DNA from: Pseudomonas rhizoryzae
Lineage (GTDB): Bacteria; Pseudomonadota; Gammaproteobacteria; Pseudomonadales; Pseudomonadaceae
NCBI RefSeq assembly: GCF_005250615.1
Contig: NZ_SULM01000022.1
Location: 1 to 37,329 of the forward strand
DNA length: 37,329 bases
Direction of reading: 5' to 3'
Shown: positions 8,258 to 16,405 of the stretch, in pieces
How positions within the stretch are numbered: the stretch's first letter is position 1
Layout: every line of letters begins with the position of its first letter
Position numbers and translations under genes: made by a program
The notes under the pieces: generated by a model
The model's input: only the letters and a program-made list of their open reading frames with translations
Database searches by the model: none
What the model was told of the DNA's origin: nothing

Positions 8258-9586
8258 TCAGGGCTGTTGGGCGCTCACCCGCCAGATCGTGTTACCGACG
8301 TCGTCCGCCACCAACAAGGCGCCGCGTCCATCGATGACCACGCCGACCGGGCGCCCCTGGGCTTCTTCCTTGGCATTGAGGAAACCGGTCAGCACATCGC
8401 GCGGCGGACCGCTGGGCGTGCCGTTCTGGAAGGGGATGAAGACGACCTTGTAGCCGCTCTTCGGATCGCGGTTCCAGGAGCCGTGCTGGCCGACGAACAG
8501 GCCCTGGCGGAAGGCCTCTGGCAATTGGGTAGCGGCGCTGGCGAAGGCGAGGCCCAGGGAGGCGGTATGGGTGCCGAGGGCGTAGTCGGGGGTAAGCGCC
8601 TTGGCCACCAGGTCCGGGCGCGGCGGCTGGACGCGGCTGTCGACATGCTGGCCCCAGTAGCTGTACGGCCAGCCATAGAAGCCGCCGTCCTGCACCGAGG
8701 TGGCATAGTCGGGCACCAGGTCACTGCCGATCTCGTCGCGCTCGTTGACCACCGTCCACAGCTTGCCGGTGGTGGGCTCCCAGTCGAGGCCGTTGGGGTT
8801 GCGCAGGCCAGTGGCGAACAGGCGCTTCTGGCCACTGGCGCGGTCCAGCTCCCAGATGGCGGCTCGCCCCTGCTCGATGTCTAGGCCATTTTCGCCGACA
8901 TTGCTGTTGGAACCGACGGTGATATAGAGCTTCTGGCCATCGCGACTGGCGATGACGTTCTTGGTCCAATGGTGGTTGATACCCGCCGGTAGCTCGGTGA
9001 CCAGGGTGGGCGGGCCGTCCAGGCGGGTGGCGCCGGGGCGATAGGTGAAGCGCACCAGGGCATCGGCATTGGCGACATAGAAGTCGTTGCCCACCAGCAC
9101 CATGCCGAAGGGCGAGTGCAGATGCTCGGCGAATACCGTACGGGTTTCGGCCACCCCGTCGCCGTTGGCGTCACGCAGCAGGGTGATGCGGTCGGCGCTG
9201 GGCACGCCGGCCCCGGCCTTCTTCATGAACAGGCCGGCGATCCAACCTTTGAGGCCGGGGGAGCCGTCGCGCTTGGGCGCATTGCTTTCTGCCACCAGCA
9301 CGTCGCCATTGGGTAGCACATAGAGCCAGCGCGGATGGTCCAGGCCGCTGGCGAAGGCCTGGACCTGGGTGCCTGGCGCGGCGATGGGCTTGCCACCCTG
9401 GGGCCAACCCACCGCAGACGCCACGTTCACCGTGGGGATGAAGGTCGGGTGCGGTGCCGGCAGCGTGGGGCTGGGGCCATAGCTGGCTTCTCGGGGTAAC
9501 AGGGCAGTCTCGCCGCAACCGAGCAGCGTGGCGGTTACCCAGGTCAGCGCCAGGGTACGAAACGGAAGGGTCGCGCAAAGGGGCAT
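8258..9586 (-). CDS. Sorbosone dehydrogenase-like PQQ/beta-propeller lipoprotein
   Basis: A 442-residue exported protein. The N-terminus has a lipoprotein signal with an LLGC lipobox (cysteine near residue 24), then a Pro-rich stretch. The rest is a six-bladed beta-propeller of the L-sorbosone/glucose dehydrogenase family, with blocks such as [30 protein letters not shown] and [12 protein letters not shown]. Such enzymes oxidise aldoses or sorbosone in the periplasm using PQQ; the substrate here is not known. The ATG at 9586 was chosen because it immediately precedes the signal peptide; an upstream frame to 9667 lacks support. It is divergent from the GH5 gene. Confidence 0.87.
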   Translation of the reverse strand: MPLCATLPFRTLALTWVTATLLGCGETALLPREASYGPSPTLPAPHPTFIPTVNVASAVGWPQGGKPIAAPGTQVQAFASGLDHPRWLYVLPNGDVLVAESNAPKRDGSPGLKGWIAGLFMKKAGAGVPSADRITLLRDANGDGVAETRTVFAEHLHSPFGMVLVGNDFYVANADALVRFTYRPGATRLDGPPTLVTELPAGINHHWTKNVIASRDGQKLYITVGSNSNVGENGLDIEQGRAAIWELDRASGQKRLFATGLRNPNGLDWEPTTGKLWTVVNERDEIGSDLVPDYATSVQDGGFYGWPYSYWGQHVDSRVQPPRPDLVAKALTPDYALGTHTASLGLAFASAATQLPEAFRQGLFVGQHGSWNRDPKSGYKVVFIPFQNGTPSGPPRDVLTGFLNAKEEAQGRPVGVVIDGRGALLVADDVGNTIWRVSAQQP

Positions 9587-10048
9587 GGCAAGGGTTCTCG
9601 CGGCAGGTTGCAAGGTAGAGGCCGGGTTGGAGCATAACGTTCCTGGTCGCGGGCCTCGAGTGGACAACGTAGCCGGTGCGGGCGACCCGGTTGGCAGGCA
9701 AGGTTACAAATCGACTGCATTGGATAAGCTGGTTCTCGCTATGCACGCAGCCGTTTCGCTTGCCCAGGTCTTGGGCCTGAAAGTAGTGCTGGTTCAAGGT
9801 CTTAGCACGACTGGCCGGTCGAACTCCCGCAAGGTGCCGGTAATCTGACGCGCTGATCGTTATAAGCATCTGTTTTTGAAAGAAAAAATCTACTCAAGCT
9901 GTGCCTGGAAGGGCCGATAGCTGTGTCAACAATGACGACGAAGTCGCGCCACACGGCGCCGCAAGAGGACGCGGCCGCCCGAACTCGTCCACGCCAGAGC
10001 CCGCTAGTTTGCGGGCGGCGGGAAATAGCTCTTCCCACAGGTGCAGTC
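9587..10048. other. Divergent intergenic region of 462 bp (sorbosone dehydrogenase / endoglucanase)
   Basis: No gene is supported here. The stretch around 9855-9893 is markedly AT-rich and precedes a sigma-28-like promoter at 9894-9920 pointing at the endoglucanase. The in-frame extension of the endoglucanase frame back to 9923 is basic and low-complexity and has no signal character, so I treat it as untranslated leader of about 120 nt. Confidence 0.55.
9894..9920 (+). promoter_or_regulatory. Sigma-28 (FliA)-like promoter upstream of the GH5 endoglucanase
   Basis: TCAAGCTG (9894-9901), an 11-bp spacer, then GCCGATAG (9913-9920). The known FliA consensus is TAAAGTTT-N11-GCCGATAA: the -10 element matches 7 of 8, the -35 element 5 of 8, and the spacing is exact. 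It is preceded by an A/T tract. Transcription would start about 120 bp before the endoglucanase ATG. No other gene on this strand lies between. Confidence 0.55.
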
Positions 10049-11092
10049 ATGCAATCCCTTACCCGGCGCTTGCGCCACGTTTCGCTGTGTCTCGCCGGCA
10101 CCCTGGCCCTGGCCAGTACCTGGTTGCCTTCGGCCCAGGCGGTCGAACTGGTCGGTCTCAACTTCTCCGGTGCCGGTTTCGCCAGCCAGGTGCTGCCCGG
10201 CATGAACAATCGCAACTACGTCTTTCCCAGCGAACAGCACTTCAAGGACTGGAGCGCCAAGGGCATCACGCTGGTGCGCTTTCCGATCATCTGGGAGCGC
10301 ATCCAGCCCAAGCTGAATTCCATGCTGGACCCGGACTATGGCGCCCTGATCACCCAGACGCTCAACTACGCGCAGAAGTACGGGGTGAAGGTGATCCTCG
10401 ATCTGCACAACTATGCGCGTTATCGCGGTGAGGTGATCGGTGCCGGTAAGGTCACCTATTTCAACTACTGGGACGTGACCTACCGTCTGGCCTTCCGTTT
10501 CGGCAAGCACCCGGCGCTCTATGGCTACGACATCATGAACGAGCCCCACGACGCCGTGGCCTTCTGGCCGACCGCCGCTCAGCACGGCATCAACGGCATC
10601 CGTACCATGGACAACGTGCATCCCATCATCGTCGAGGGCAACGGTTGGTCCAGCGCCGCCCGTTGGCCGCAGTGGAACGATCCGCTGCTGGCGCTCAAGG
10701 ATCCGGCGAACAAGCTGATCTTCTCCGCCCATGTCTATTTCGACAACGATGGCGGCGGCCAATACGCCAGCAAGGACATGAGCGGCTTCGATCCCCAGGT
10801 CGGGGTGAACCGGGTCAAGCCCTTCGTCGACTGGCTGAAGAAGAACGGCAAGCAGGGCTACATCGGCGAATTCGGCGTGCCCGATGACGATCCGCGCTGG
10901 TTGCTGGCCATGGACAACATGCTGGCCTATCTCAAGCAGCACTGCATTCCGGCCAGCTACTGGGCCGCAGGCCCGGGTTGGGGTAATTACAACCTGGCGG
11001 TGGAGCCCATCAACGGCGTGGATCGGCCGCAGTGGGCGACGCTGAAGAAGTACGTCGACAACACCAGCTGCACGCGGATCGGCCCCAATTAA
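10049..11092 (+). CDS. Secreted glycoside hydrolase family 5 endoglucanase
   Basis: A 347-residue protein with a Sec signal peptide (residues 1-31, likely cut after AQA) leading into [13 protein letters not shown], the typical GH5 first strand. The general acid/base is Glu165 in DIMNEP and the nucleophile Glu274 in YIGEFG. HYFD-type aromatic and histidine positions are present, as in AHVYFD near 228-232. It should hydrolyse beta-1,4-glucan in the periplasm or outside the cell. No cellulose-binding module is present. The ATG at 10049 was chosen because it starts the signal peptide and has AGGTG 5 bp upstream. A sigma-28-like promoter lies upstream. It could act on plant cellulose or on the bacterium's own exopolysaccharide. 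Confidence 0.9.
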   Translation: MQSLTRRLRHVSLCLAGTLALASTWLPSAQAVELVGLNFSGAGFASQVLPGMNNRNYVFPSEQHFKDWSAKGITLVRFPIIWERIQPKLNSMLDPDYGALITQTLNYAQKYGVKVILDLHNYARYRGEVIGAGKVTYFNYWDVTYRLAFRFGKHPALYGYDIMNEPHDAVAFWPTAAQHGINGIRTMDNVHPIIVEGNGWSSAARWPQWNDPLLALKDPANKLIFSAHVYFDNDGGGQYASKDMSGFDPQVGVNRVKPFVDWLKKNGKQGYIGEFGVPDDDPRWLLAMDNMLAYLKQHCIPASYWAAGPGWGNYNLAVEPINGVDRPQWATLKKYVDNTSCTRIGPN

Positions 11093-11169
11093 GCGTGGGT
11101 GACCATGGCGGTCGTCAGGGTTGGCAGGCTACCCTAGTCTTTTCACCGTGCCAGTCCCGAGGACCCCTC

Positions 11170-11553
11170 ATGAGCCAGATTCCCGCCGACCTGCGTTATG
11201 CCGCCAGCCACGAATGGGCGCGCCTGGAAGCCGATGGTAGCGTCACCGTCGGCATTTCCGACCATGCCCAGGAGGCACTGGGCGATGTGGTGTTCATCGA
11301 ACTGCCGGAAGTCGGCAAGACCCTCGCCGCGGGCGATCAGGCTGGCGTGGTGGAGTCGGTCAAGGCCGCTTCGGACATCTATGCGCCGGTGGGCGGCGAG
11401 GTGATCGCGATCAACGAGGCGCTGGCCGATGCACCCGAGCAGGTGAACGGCGAGCCCTATGGCGCCTGGTTCTTCAAGCTCAAGCCGCAGGATGCGGCCG
11501 AGCTGGACAAGCTGCTGGATGCCGAAGGCTATCGGCAGGCCAGCGAAAGCTAA
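11170..11553 (+). CDS. gcvH: Glycine cleavage system H protein
   Basis: This 127-residue lipoyl carrier shuttles the aminomethyl group between the P and T proteins of glycine cleavage. The biotinyl/lipoyl fold is intact, and the lipoylation site is Lys65 in [19 protein letters not shown] and [22 protein letters not shown] are diagnostic. It is monocistronic here: gcvP and gcvT are not adjacent, and a strong terminator follows. I saw no glycine-riboswitch-like structure in the 77-bp gap before it. Pseudomonas often has two gcvH copies. Confidence 0.96.
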   Translation: MSQIPADLRYAASHEWARLEADGSVTVGISDHAQEALGDVVFIELPEVGKTLAAGDQAGVVESVKAASDIYAPVGGEVIAINEALADAPEQVNGEPYGAWFFKLKPQDAAELDKLLDAEGYRQASES

Positions 11554-11583
11554 GGGCTGCGTTCGCGCTTCGCGAATCCACCA

Positions 11584-11625
11584 AAAAAAGAACCCCGCGC
11601 GGCGTGACCGGCGGGGTTCTTTTTT
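11584..11625. terminator. Bidirectional terminator between gcvH and the DUF2388 gene
   Basis: Six A's then GAACCCCGC (11590-11598) pair with GCGGGGTTC (11611-11619) then six T's, giving a 15-bp stem with a 12-nt loop. A-run and T-run flank it symmetrically, so it can end transcription of both convergent genes. Confidence 0.93.
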
Positions 11626-11634
11626 GCCTGCTTC

Positions 11635-11949
11635 TTACTGGGTCAGGATACGCATGGCCAGATCGCTGTCGCTAGCCTGCAGGCCCGGCTGGGCCGCACG
11701 CATGTCGCGCAGCGCGGCTTCCAGATACGGGCCGCGGATCTGACCATTGCTGGCCAGGTAGGAGCTGGCATCGTCCTGGGTGGCGGCGACGATCTTGTGG
11801 TCGTCACGGCTGGTGGTATAGAACGAGCCGGAGGTCGCGCCCAGGGTCGCGGCATGACGCCAGAACCGGGCATCCGCATTGGCGGCGGTGGTCGCGGCCA
11901 GCAGCGGCAGGCCGATCAGGGAAACCAGAGCAAGCTTCTTCAGGCGCAT
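11635..11949 (-). CDS. Exported DUF2388 (TIGR02448) protein
   Basis: A 104-residue protein with a clear signal peptide (about residues 1-25, ending ATTAANA). The mature part has SGSFYTTSRDDHKIVAATQDDASSYLASNGQIRGPYLEAALRDMR spread across residues 40-88, which fits the DUF2388/TIGR02448 family found in Pseudomonas. The function of the family is unknown. AAGGAG lies 9 bp before the ATG. It is the last gene after the hybrid kinase on the same strand (67-bp gap), and it is closed by the shared terminator. Confidence 0.85.
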   Translation of the reverse strand: MRLKKLALVSLIGLPLLAATTAANADARFWRHAATLGATSGSFYTTSRDDHKIVAATQDDASSYLASNGQIRGPYLEAALRDMRAAQPGLQASDSDLAMRILTQ

Positions 11950-12016
11950 GGATGAGATCTCCTTCTTGAGGTCTCCGTTAGAGAGCGGAGAGGTCCGACG
12001 AGTTCCGAGTCCCTTG

Positions 12017-15000
12017 CTAGCTCTGAATCATGCTGTGGATGCGTTCGGCCAGGGCGTCGATGTCGAAGGGCTTGATCAGCATGTCCATGTTCTCGCCGAG
12101 GAACTCGCCGCGTACCTTGGCATTCTTGGCATAGCCGGTGATGAACAACACCTTGAGTTCGGGCCGGCGGCCGCGGGCGATCTCGGCGAGCTGGCGACCG
12201 TTCATGCCGGGCAGGCCGACATCGCTGATGAGCAGGTCCAACCGCTGGCCGCTCTCGATGATCGGCAGGGCGCCGTCGGCATCGCTGGCCTCCAGCGCGG
12301 TGTAACCCAGTTCGGCGAGTACCTCCAGCACGATCATGCGCACGGCGTACTCGTCTTCCACGACCAGGACGGTCTGGCCGGCTTCGGCGCGTGGCGCGAC
12401 CTTGGTGGTCGACTGCTCCTGGGCTGCCGCAGCGACTTCGGCGTGCCTGGGCAGATAGAGACTGATGGTGGTGCCCTGGCCCTGCTCGGTGTCGATGCGC
12501 GCGGTACCGCCGGACTGCTTGACGAAGCCGTAGATCATCGACAAGCCGAGCCCCGTGCCCTGGCCGGCCGGCTTGGTGGTGAAGAAGGGCTCGAAGGCCT
12601 TGGCCTTGACCTCGGGCGGCATGCCGGTGCCGGTATCGGTCACGCTCAGGCGGACATAGTCGCCCGGGGTGAGGGATTCGCGCGCGGCCGCCTCGGCGTC
12701 CAGGCTGAGGGTAGTGGTGGCGATGCACAGCTCGCCACCGGCGGGCATGGCGTCGCGGCCATTGATCACCAGGTTGAGCAGGGCGTTTTCCAGCTGATGG
12801 GTATCGCTGTGGGCGAGCCAGGCGACGGGCGCGAGGTCCAGCCGCAGGGCAACGTTCTCACCTACAGTGCGTACCAGCAGATCCTGCAGGGATTCGACCA
12901 GTTGGTGCACGTCCACCGGCTGCGGATCGAGGGTCTGCCGGCGGGCGAAGGCCAGCAGCCGATGGGTGAGGGCCGCGGCGCGATCCGCCGAATTGACCGC
13001 GGCGTTGATGTAGCGATCCAGGTCCTGGGTGCGGCCGTTGGCGATGCGCAGGCGGATCAGGTCGAGGGCGCCGACGATACCGGTCAGCATGTTGTTGAAG
13101 TCGTGGGCGATACCGCCGGTGAGTTGGCCGATGGCTTCCATCTTCTGCGACTGCCGCAGGGCTTCTTCGGTCCGCTCGCGCTCGTAGATCTCGGCGATCA
13201 ACCGGGCATGGCTGCGGCCCAGCTCCTGGGTCCGCTCGGCGATGCGCTGTTCCAACTGGTCGGTGGTCTGGCGGGCCTCGGTGATATCCACGCCACAGCC
13301 GACCAGGCCGTGGAATTCGCCGTCGACCTCCAGGCGCGGCGTGCCTTCCAGACGCAGCCAGCGCCACTCGCCCTGGGCATTGCGCACCCGTACCTCGGCG
13401 CGCAGCGCGCTATGGGTGGCGATGGCCTGCTTGAAGGCCCCTTCGAAGGCCGGGCATTCCGCTTCCGGCAGCAGGGCGCTCCAGCCCTGGTCGCGCAGGT
13501 CGGCATCGTGCAGGTCGAATTCGCTGGCGAAGCGCTGGTTGACGAATTGCAGCTGGCCCTCGCCGTCGCAGGCCCAGATCAGTACCGGGGCACTGTCGGC
13601 CATCAGGCGGAAGCGCCCCTCGCTTTCGCGCTGGGCCTCCTGGGAGCGCTGCCGGCAGATGGCCGACCAGAGTCGGTCGGTCACATCGCGCAGGAACTGT
13701 ACCTCGCTTTCCTTCCACAGCCGGGCGCGCTGGTCGTGGGCGACGAACAAGGCCCGCAGGCGACCATCCTCGTAGAGTGGGATATCCACCAAGGCGGCGA
13801 TTTCCAGGTCGAGCAGGCGTTCGGCATTGGCCTGGGCGCGGGGATCCTGGCTGACGTCGTCGATGACCAGGGGCGCTTCGCCTTCCTGGGTGCCCAGGCT
13901 GTCAGGAGCGAGCAACGGACAGGCGAGGGCATGATCGGCGCTGCCATTGGGCGTCCAGACCTGCTGCAGGACGAAGGTGCCGCGGCCTTCGTCGAGCCGG
14001 GCGTAACCGACGCGACGCAGGCCCAGGCGCACGCCCACCAGCTCCAGGGCGACGGCCACCCCGGCACTTTCCGGATCGCCTTCGCGCAAGCGGTCGCCCA
14101 GCTCGATGAGGGCGTGCTGGCGGGCTGCCGCTTCGCGGCGTTCTTCGATCTGTTGCCGCAACTGGCGATTGGTCTCGCTGATGCGGTCGGCGTCGTGGCG
14201 TTCGCGGGTGATGTCCCGGGCGATGCCGACCAGGCGTCGCCGTCCGCCCGGCTCCAGGCGTTCGCGCCCGCGGATGCTCAGCCAGACCGGCTCTTCCTGC
14301 CGCGAGCTGCGCACGCGAAAGGTCAGGCGCAGATCGTAGGCGCTGCCCTGGCTCTGGATGGCCGCGCTGACATAAGCGCGGACCCGGGGGGCGTCGGCCG
14401 GGTGCAGGGCGCGCAGCAGGGCTGCCCCGCGGGTCTTGCGGCGGCGCTCCGGCGCGCCGACCAGATGGGCCAGGCGGACATCCCAGCTGATCAGGTCGTG
14501 GTCGATGTCGTAGTCCCAGACGCCCAGATCGGCCACGTCCATGGCCAGGGCGATCCGCTGTTCGGCTACGCGCAGGGCGTCGGCCGCGGCGGTGCGCTCG
14601 ATGACGATGCGGATGCGCTCGGCCACCTCGCGTACCAGGGCCACGTCGCCGATGGTCCAGTGGCGGGGCGTATCGGTGTAGAGGAACAGCAGGCCGACCA
14701 GTTGCTCCTCGGCGAGCAGCGGCACCACCAGGCCGGCACGGACATCGTGTTCCAGCAGCCGCTCGCGCATCTGGCCCAGCCGGCGGTCCTGGGCGCTGTC
14801 TTCCACGCTGACGATGACGCCGCGGCGCAATTCCTCCACCGCCGAGGTGTGCCAATGGGCCAGGCTGGGCAGGTTCAGGCGGCGCGTTCGCCCCTGGTCG
14901 AGCCAGTCGCTGTCGATGGTCAGGCTGCCGTCCCGGCCGACCCGGGCGTAGCCGATGCGCTGCACGGCCAGCAGATGGCCGAGGCTGTCACCCAGCACCG

Positions 15001-16366
15001 AGGCCACCTCGCCGGTATGGGTGACGCCATGCAGCAGATCGCCCAGCTCCAGCAGGAAGCGCTGGCGGTCATGACTGCGGATGCGCTCGCTGAGGTCGAC
15101 GAAGGTACAGATGGCGCCCTGGACCGCGCCGTCACGCCAGAGCGGCTGGGCCCGCCATTCCACCGGCAGCAGGCTGCCGTCTTCGCGCAGCAGCGCATCG
15201 GCGGACAGATGCAGGATGGTGCCGTCGCGGGCGGCGCGGCGGATGGCTTGGGCGCCGTCCTCGCTGCGCGCCGAACCGAGGCGGGTTTCCAGGGGTTCGT
15301 CCAGGCCGTCGCGGTCCTCGGCCAGCCCCAGCATCTGGCGGAAGGCGCGATTGCACAGGGTGGTGCGGCCCTCGCGATCCAGCGCGCAGAAGCCCTCGTG
15401 GGTGGATTCGAGCAGCAGGCGGGCAAAGGCCTCGCTTTCCTGCAGCGCCGTCTCGGCCCGTTTGCGGCTGTCGATGTCCTGGGCCACCCCTACCCAGTGC
15501 TCGATCTCACCGCTGGCATTGGTGAACGGCATGGTGCGCGTCTCGAACCAGCGATAGCGGCCCTGGGCATCGCGCAGTTGCAATTCCAGACTGCCGGCGA
15601 TGCGCTGCGCGCGGACCTCGCCCCAACGGCGCAGCAGCAGTTGGCGCTGGTCGGGATGGATGGTGGCGGCCCAGAGCTCGGGATCGGCGGCGGCACGTTC
15701 GGGGGTCAGGCCGCTGTATTCGTACCAGTAGCGATTGGCGTATTCGAAGGTGCCGTCGGGCCGGGCGAACCAGATGATCTGCGGATTGACGTCCATCAGG
15801 GCGCGATAGTGCGCCTCGTCGAGGGCGCTGTGGCGGGTCGGCGCAGTCGTCGGCAGACGGCTCTCGAGCAGGCGTAGCACCTGGCGGGCGAGGCGGTCGA
15901 GCCCCGTCAGGCGCGCCGTGCTCAGCTCTCGTGGCTGCCAGTCGAACACGCAGAGGGTGCCAAGAAAGACCCCAGCGGCCGTGCGCAGCGGCGCACCGGC
16001 GTAGAATCTCAGCCCCGCGGGATCGGTGACCAGCGGATTGTCGGCGAAACGTGGGTCCTGGCTGAGGTCCTCGATCTGCCGCGCCTCGCTGGCCGCGTGC
16101 AGGTGGCGACAGAAGGACAGGGCCAAGGGCATTTCGGCGACGCCCAGACCGCGCTCGGCCTTGAACAGTTGCAGGTGCTCACCCAGCAGGTTGACCGCGG
16201 CGATGGGCGTCTCGCAGAGCGTGGCGGCCAGCTCGACCAGGTCGTCGAGGTCCGGGTCCGCTTGGCCGTCGAGCAGGCCATGGCCGGCCAGCCATTCCTG
16301 GCGGCGGCGAATCTGCTCGGCGTCCTCGGCGCCCATCGCTGGAGGGGTGACGGCGGTTGTCTGCAC
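12017..16366 (-). CDS. Soluble hybrid sensor histidine kinase with alternating GAF and PAS domains and a receiver
   Basis: A 1449-residue protein with no evident membrane segment. Approximate order: GAF 35-170, PAS 183-302, PAS 310-428, GAF 435-592, PAS 600-722, GAF 745-905, PAS 912-1032, coiled linker 1033-1075, HisKA with GGIAHDFNN (His1088), HATPase about 1190-1306 (N-box near Asn1202, G-box GQGTGLGLS), receiver 1332-1449 (Asp1382, Lys1432). The start is GTG at 16366 with AAGGAT 8 bp upstream; an ATG ten codons in is an alternative. The first GAF matches the free-standing type often found at the start of such kinases. It follows the ATPase gene by 39 bp and probably shares its transcript. 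The signal and target are unknown. Confidence 0.9.
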   Translation of the reverse strand: MQTTAVTPPAMGAEDAEQIRRRQEWLAGHGLLDGQADPDLDDLVELAATLCETPIAAVNLLGEHLQLFKAERGLGVAEMPLALSFCRHLHAASEARQIEDLSQDPRFADNPLVTDPAGLRFYAGAPLRTAAGVFLGTLCVFDWQPRELSTARLTGLDRLARQVLRLLESRLPTTAPTRHSALDEAHYRALMDVNPQIIWFARPDGTFEYANRYWYEYSGLTPERAAADPELWAATIHPDQRQLLLRRWGEVRAQRIAGSLELQLRDAQGRYRWFETRTMPFTNASGEIEHWVGVAQDIDSRKRAETALQESEAFARLLLESTHEGFCALDREGRTTLCNRAFRQMLGLAEDRDGLDEPLETRLGSARSEDGAQAIRRAARDGTILHLSADALLREDGSLLPVEWRAQPLWRDGAVQGAICTFVDLSERIRSHDRQRFLLELGDLLHGVTHTGEVASVLGDSLGHLLAVQRIGYARVGRDGSLTIDSDWLDQGRTRRLNLPSLAHWHTSAVEELRRGVIVSVEDSAQDRRLGQMRERLLEHDVRAGLVVPLLAEEQLVGLLFLYTDTPRHWTIGDVALVREVAERIRIVIERTAAADALRVAEQRIALAMDVADLGVWDYDIDHDLISWDVRLAHLVGAPERRRKTRGAALLRALHPADAPRVRAYVSAAIQSQGSAYDLRLTFRVRSSRQEEPVWLSIRGRERLEPGGRRRLVGIARDITRERHDADRISETNRQLRQQIEERREAAARQHALIELGDRLREGDPESAGVAVALELVGVRLGLRRVGYARLDEGRGTFVLQQVWTPNGSADHALACPLLAPDSLGTQEGEAPLVIDDVSQDPRAQANAERLLDLEIAALVDIPLYEDGRLRALFVAHDQRARLWKESEVQFLRDVTDRLWSAICRQRSQEAQRESEGRFRLMADSAPVLIWACDGEGQLQFVNQRFASEFDLHDADLRDQGWSALLPEAECPAFEGAFKQAIATHSALRAEVRVRNAQGEWRWLRLEGTPRLEVDGEFHGLVGCGVDITEARQTTDQLEQRIAERTQELGRSHARLIAEIYERERTEEALRQSQKMEAIGQLTGGIAHDFNNMLTGIVGALDLIRLRIANGRTQDLDRYINAAVNSADRAAALTHRLLAFARRQTLDPQPVDVHQLVESLQDLLVRTVGENVALRLDLAPVAWLAHSDTHQLENALLNLVINGRDAMPAGGELCIATTTLSLDAEAAARESLTPGDYVRLSVTDTGTGMPPEVKAKAFEPFFTTKPAGQGTGLGLSMIYGFVKQSGGTARIDTEQGQGTTISLYLPRHAEVAAAAQEQSTTKVAPRAEAGQTVLVVEDEYAVRMIVLEVLAELGYTALEASDADGALPIIESGQRLDLLISDVGLPGMNGRQLAEIARGRRPELKVLFITGYAKNAKVRGEFLGENMDMLIKPFDIDALAERIHSMIQS

Positions 16367-16405
16367 GGCTCGCTATCCTTGTTCCGCTCGTGGGGCGCCG
16401 GGGCG

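Noticed and set aside
11093..11169. Possible glycine riboswitch before gcvH
   Set aside because: The 77-bp gap is too short for the tandem aptamer and shows no matching structure.
11879..15877. Plus-strand open frame of 1332 codons
   Set aside because: It is entirely antisense to the hybrid kinase, whose domains and catalytic residues are clear. Its composition is Gly/Gln/Ala-rich as expected from the complement of GC-rich codons.
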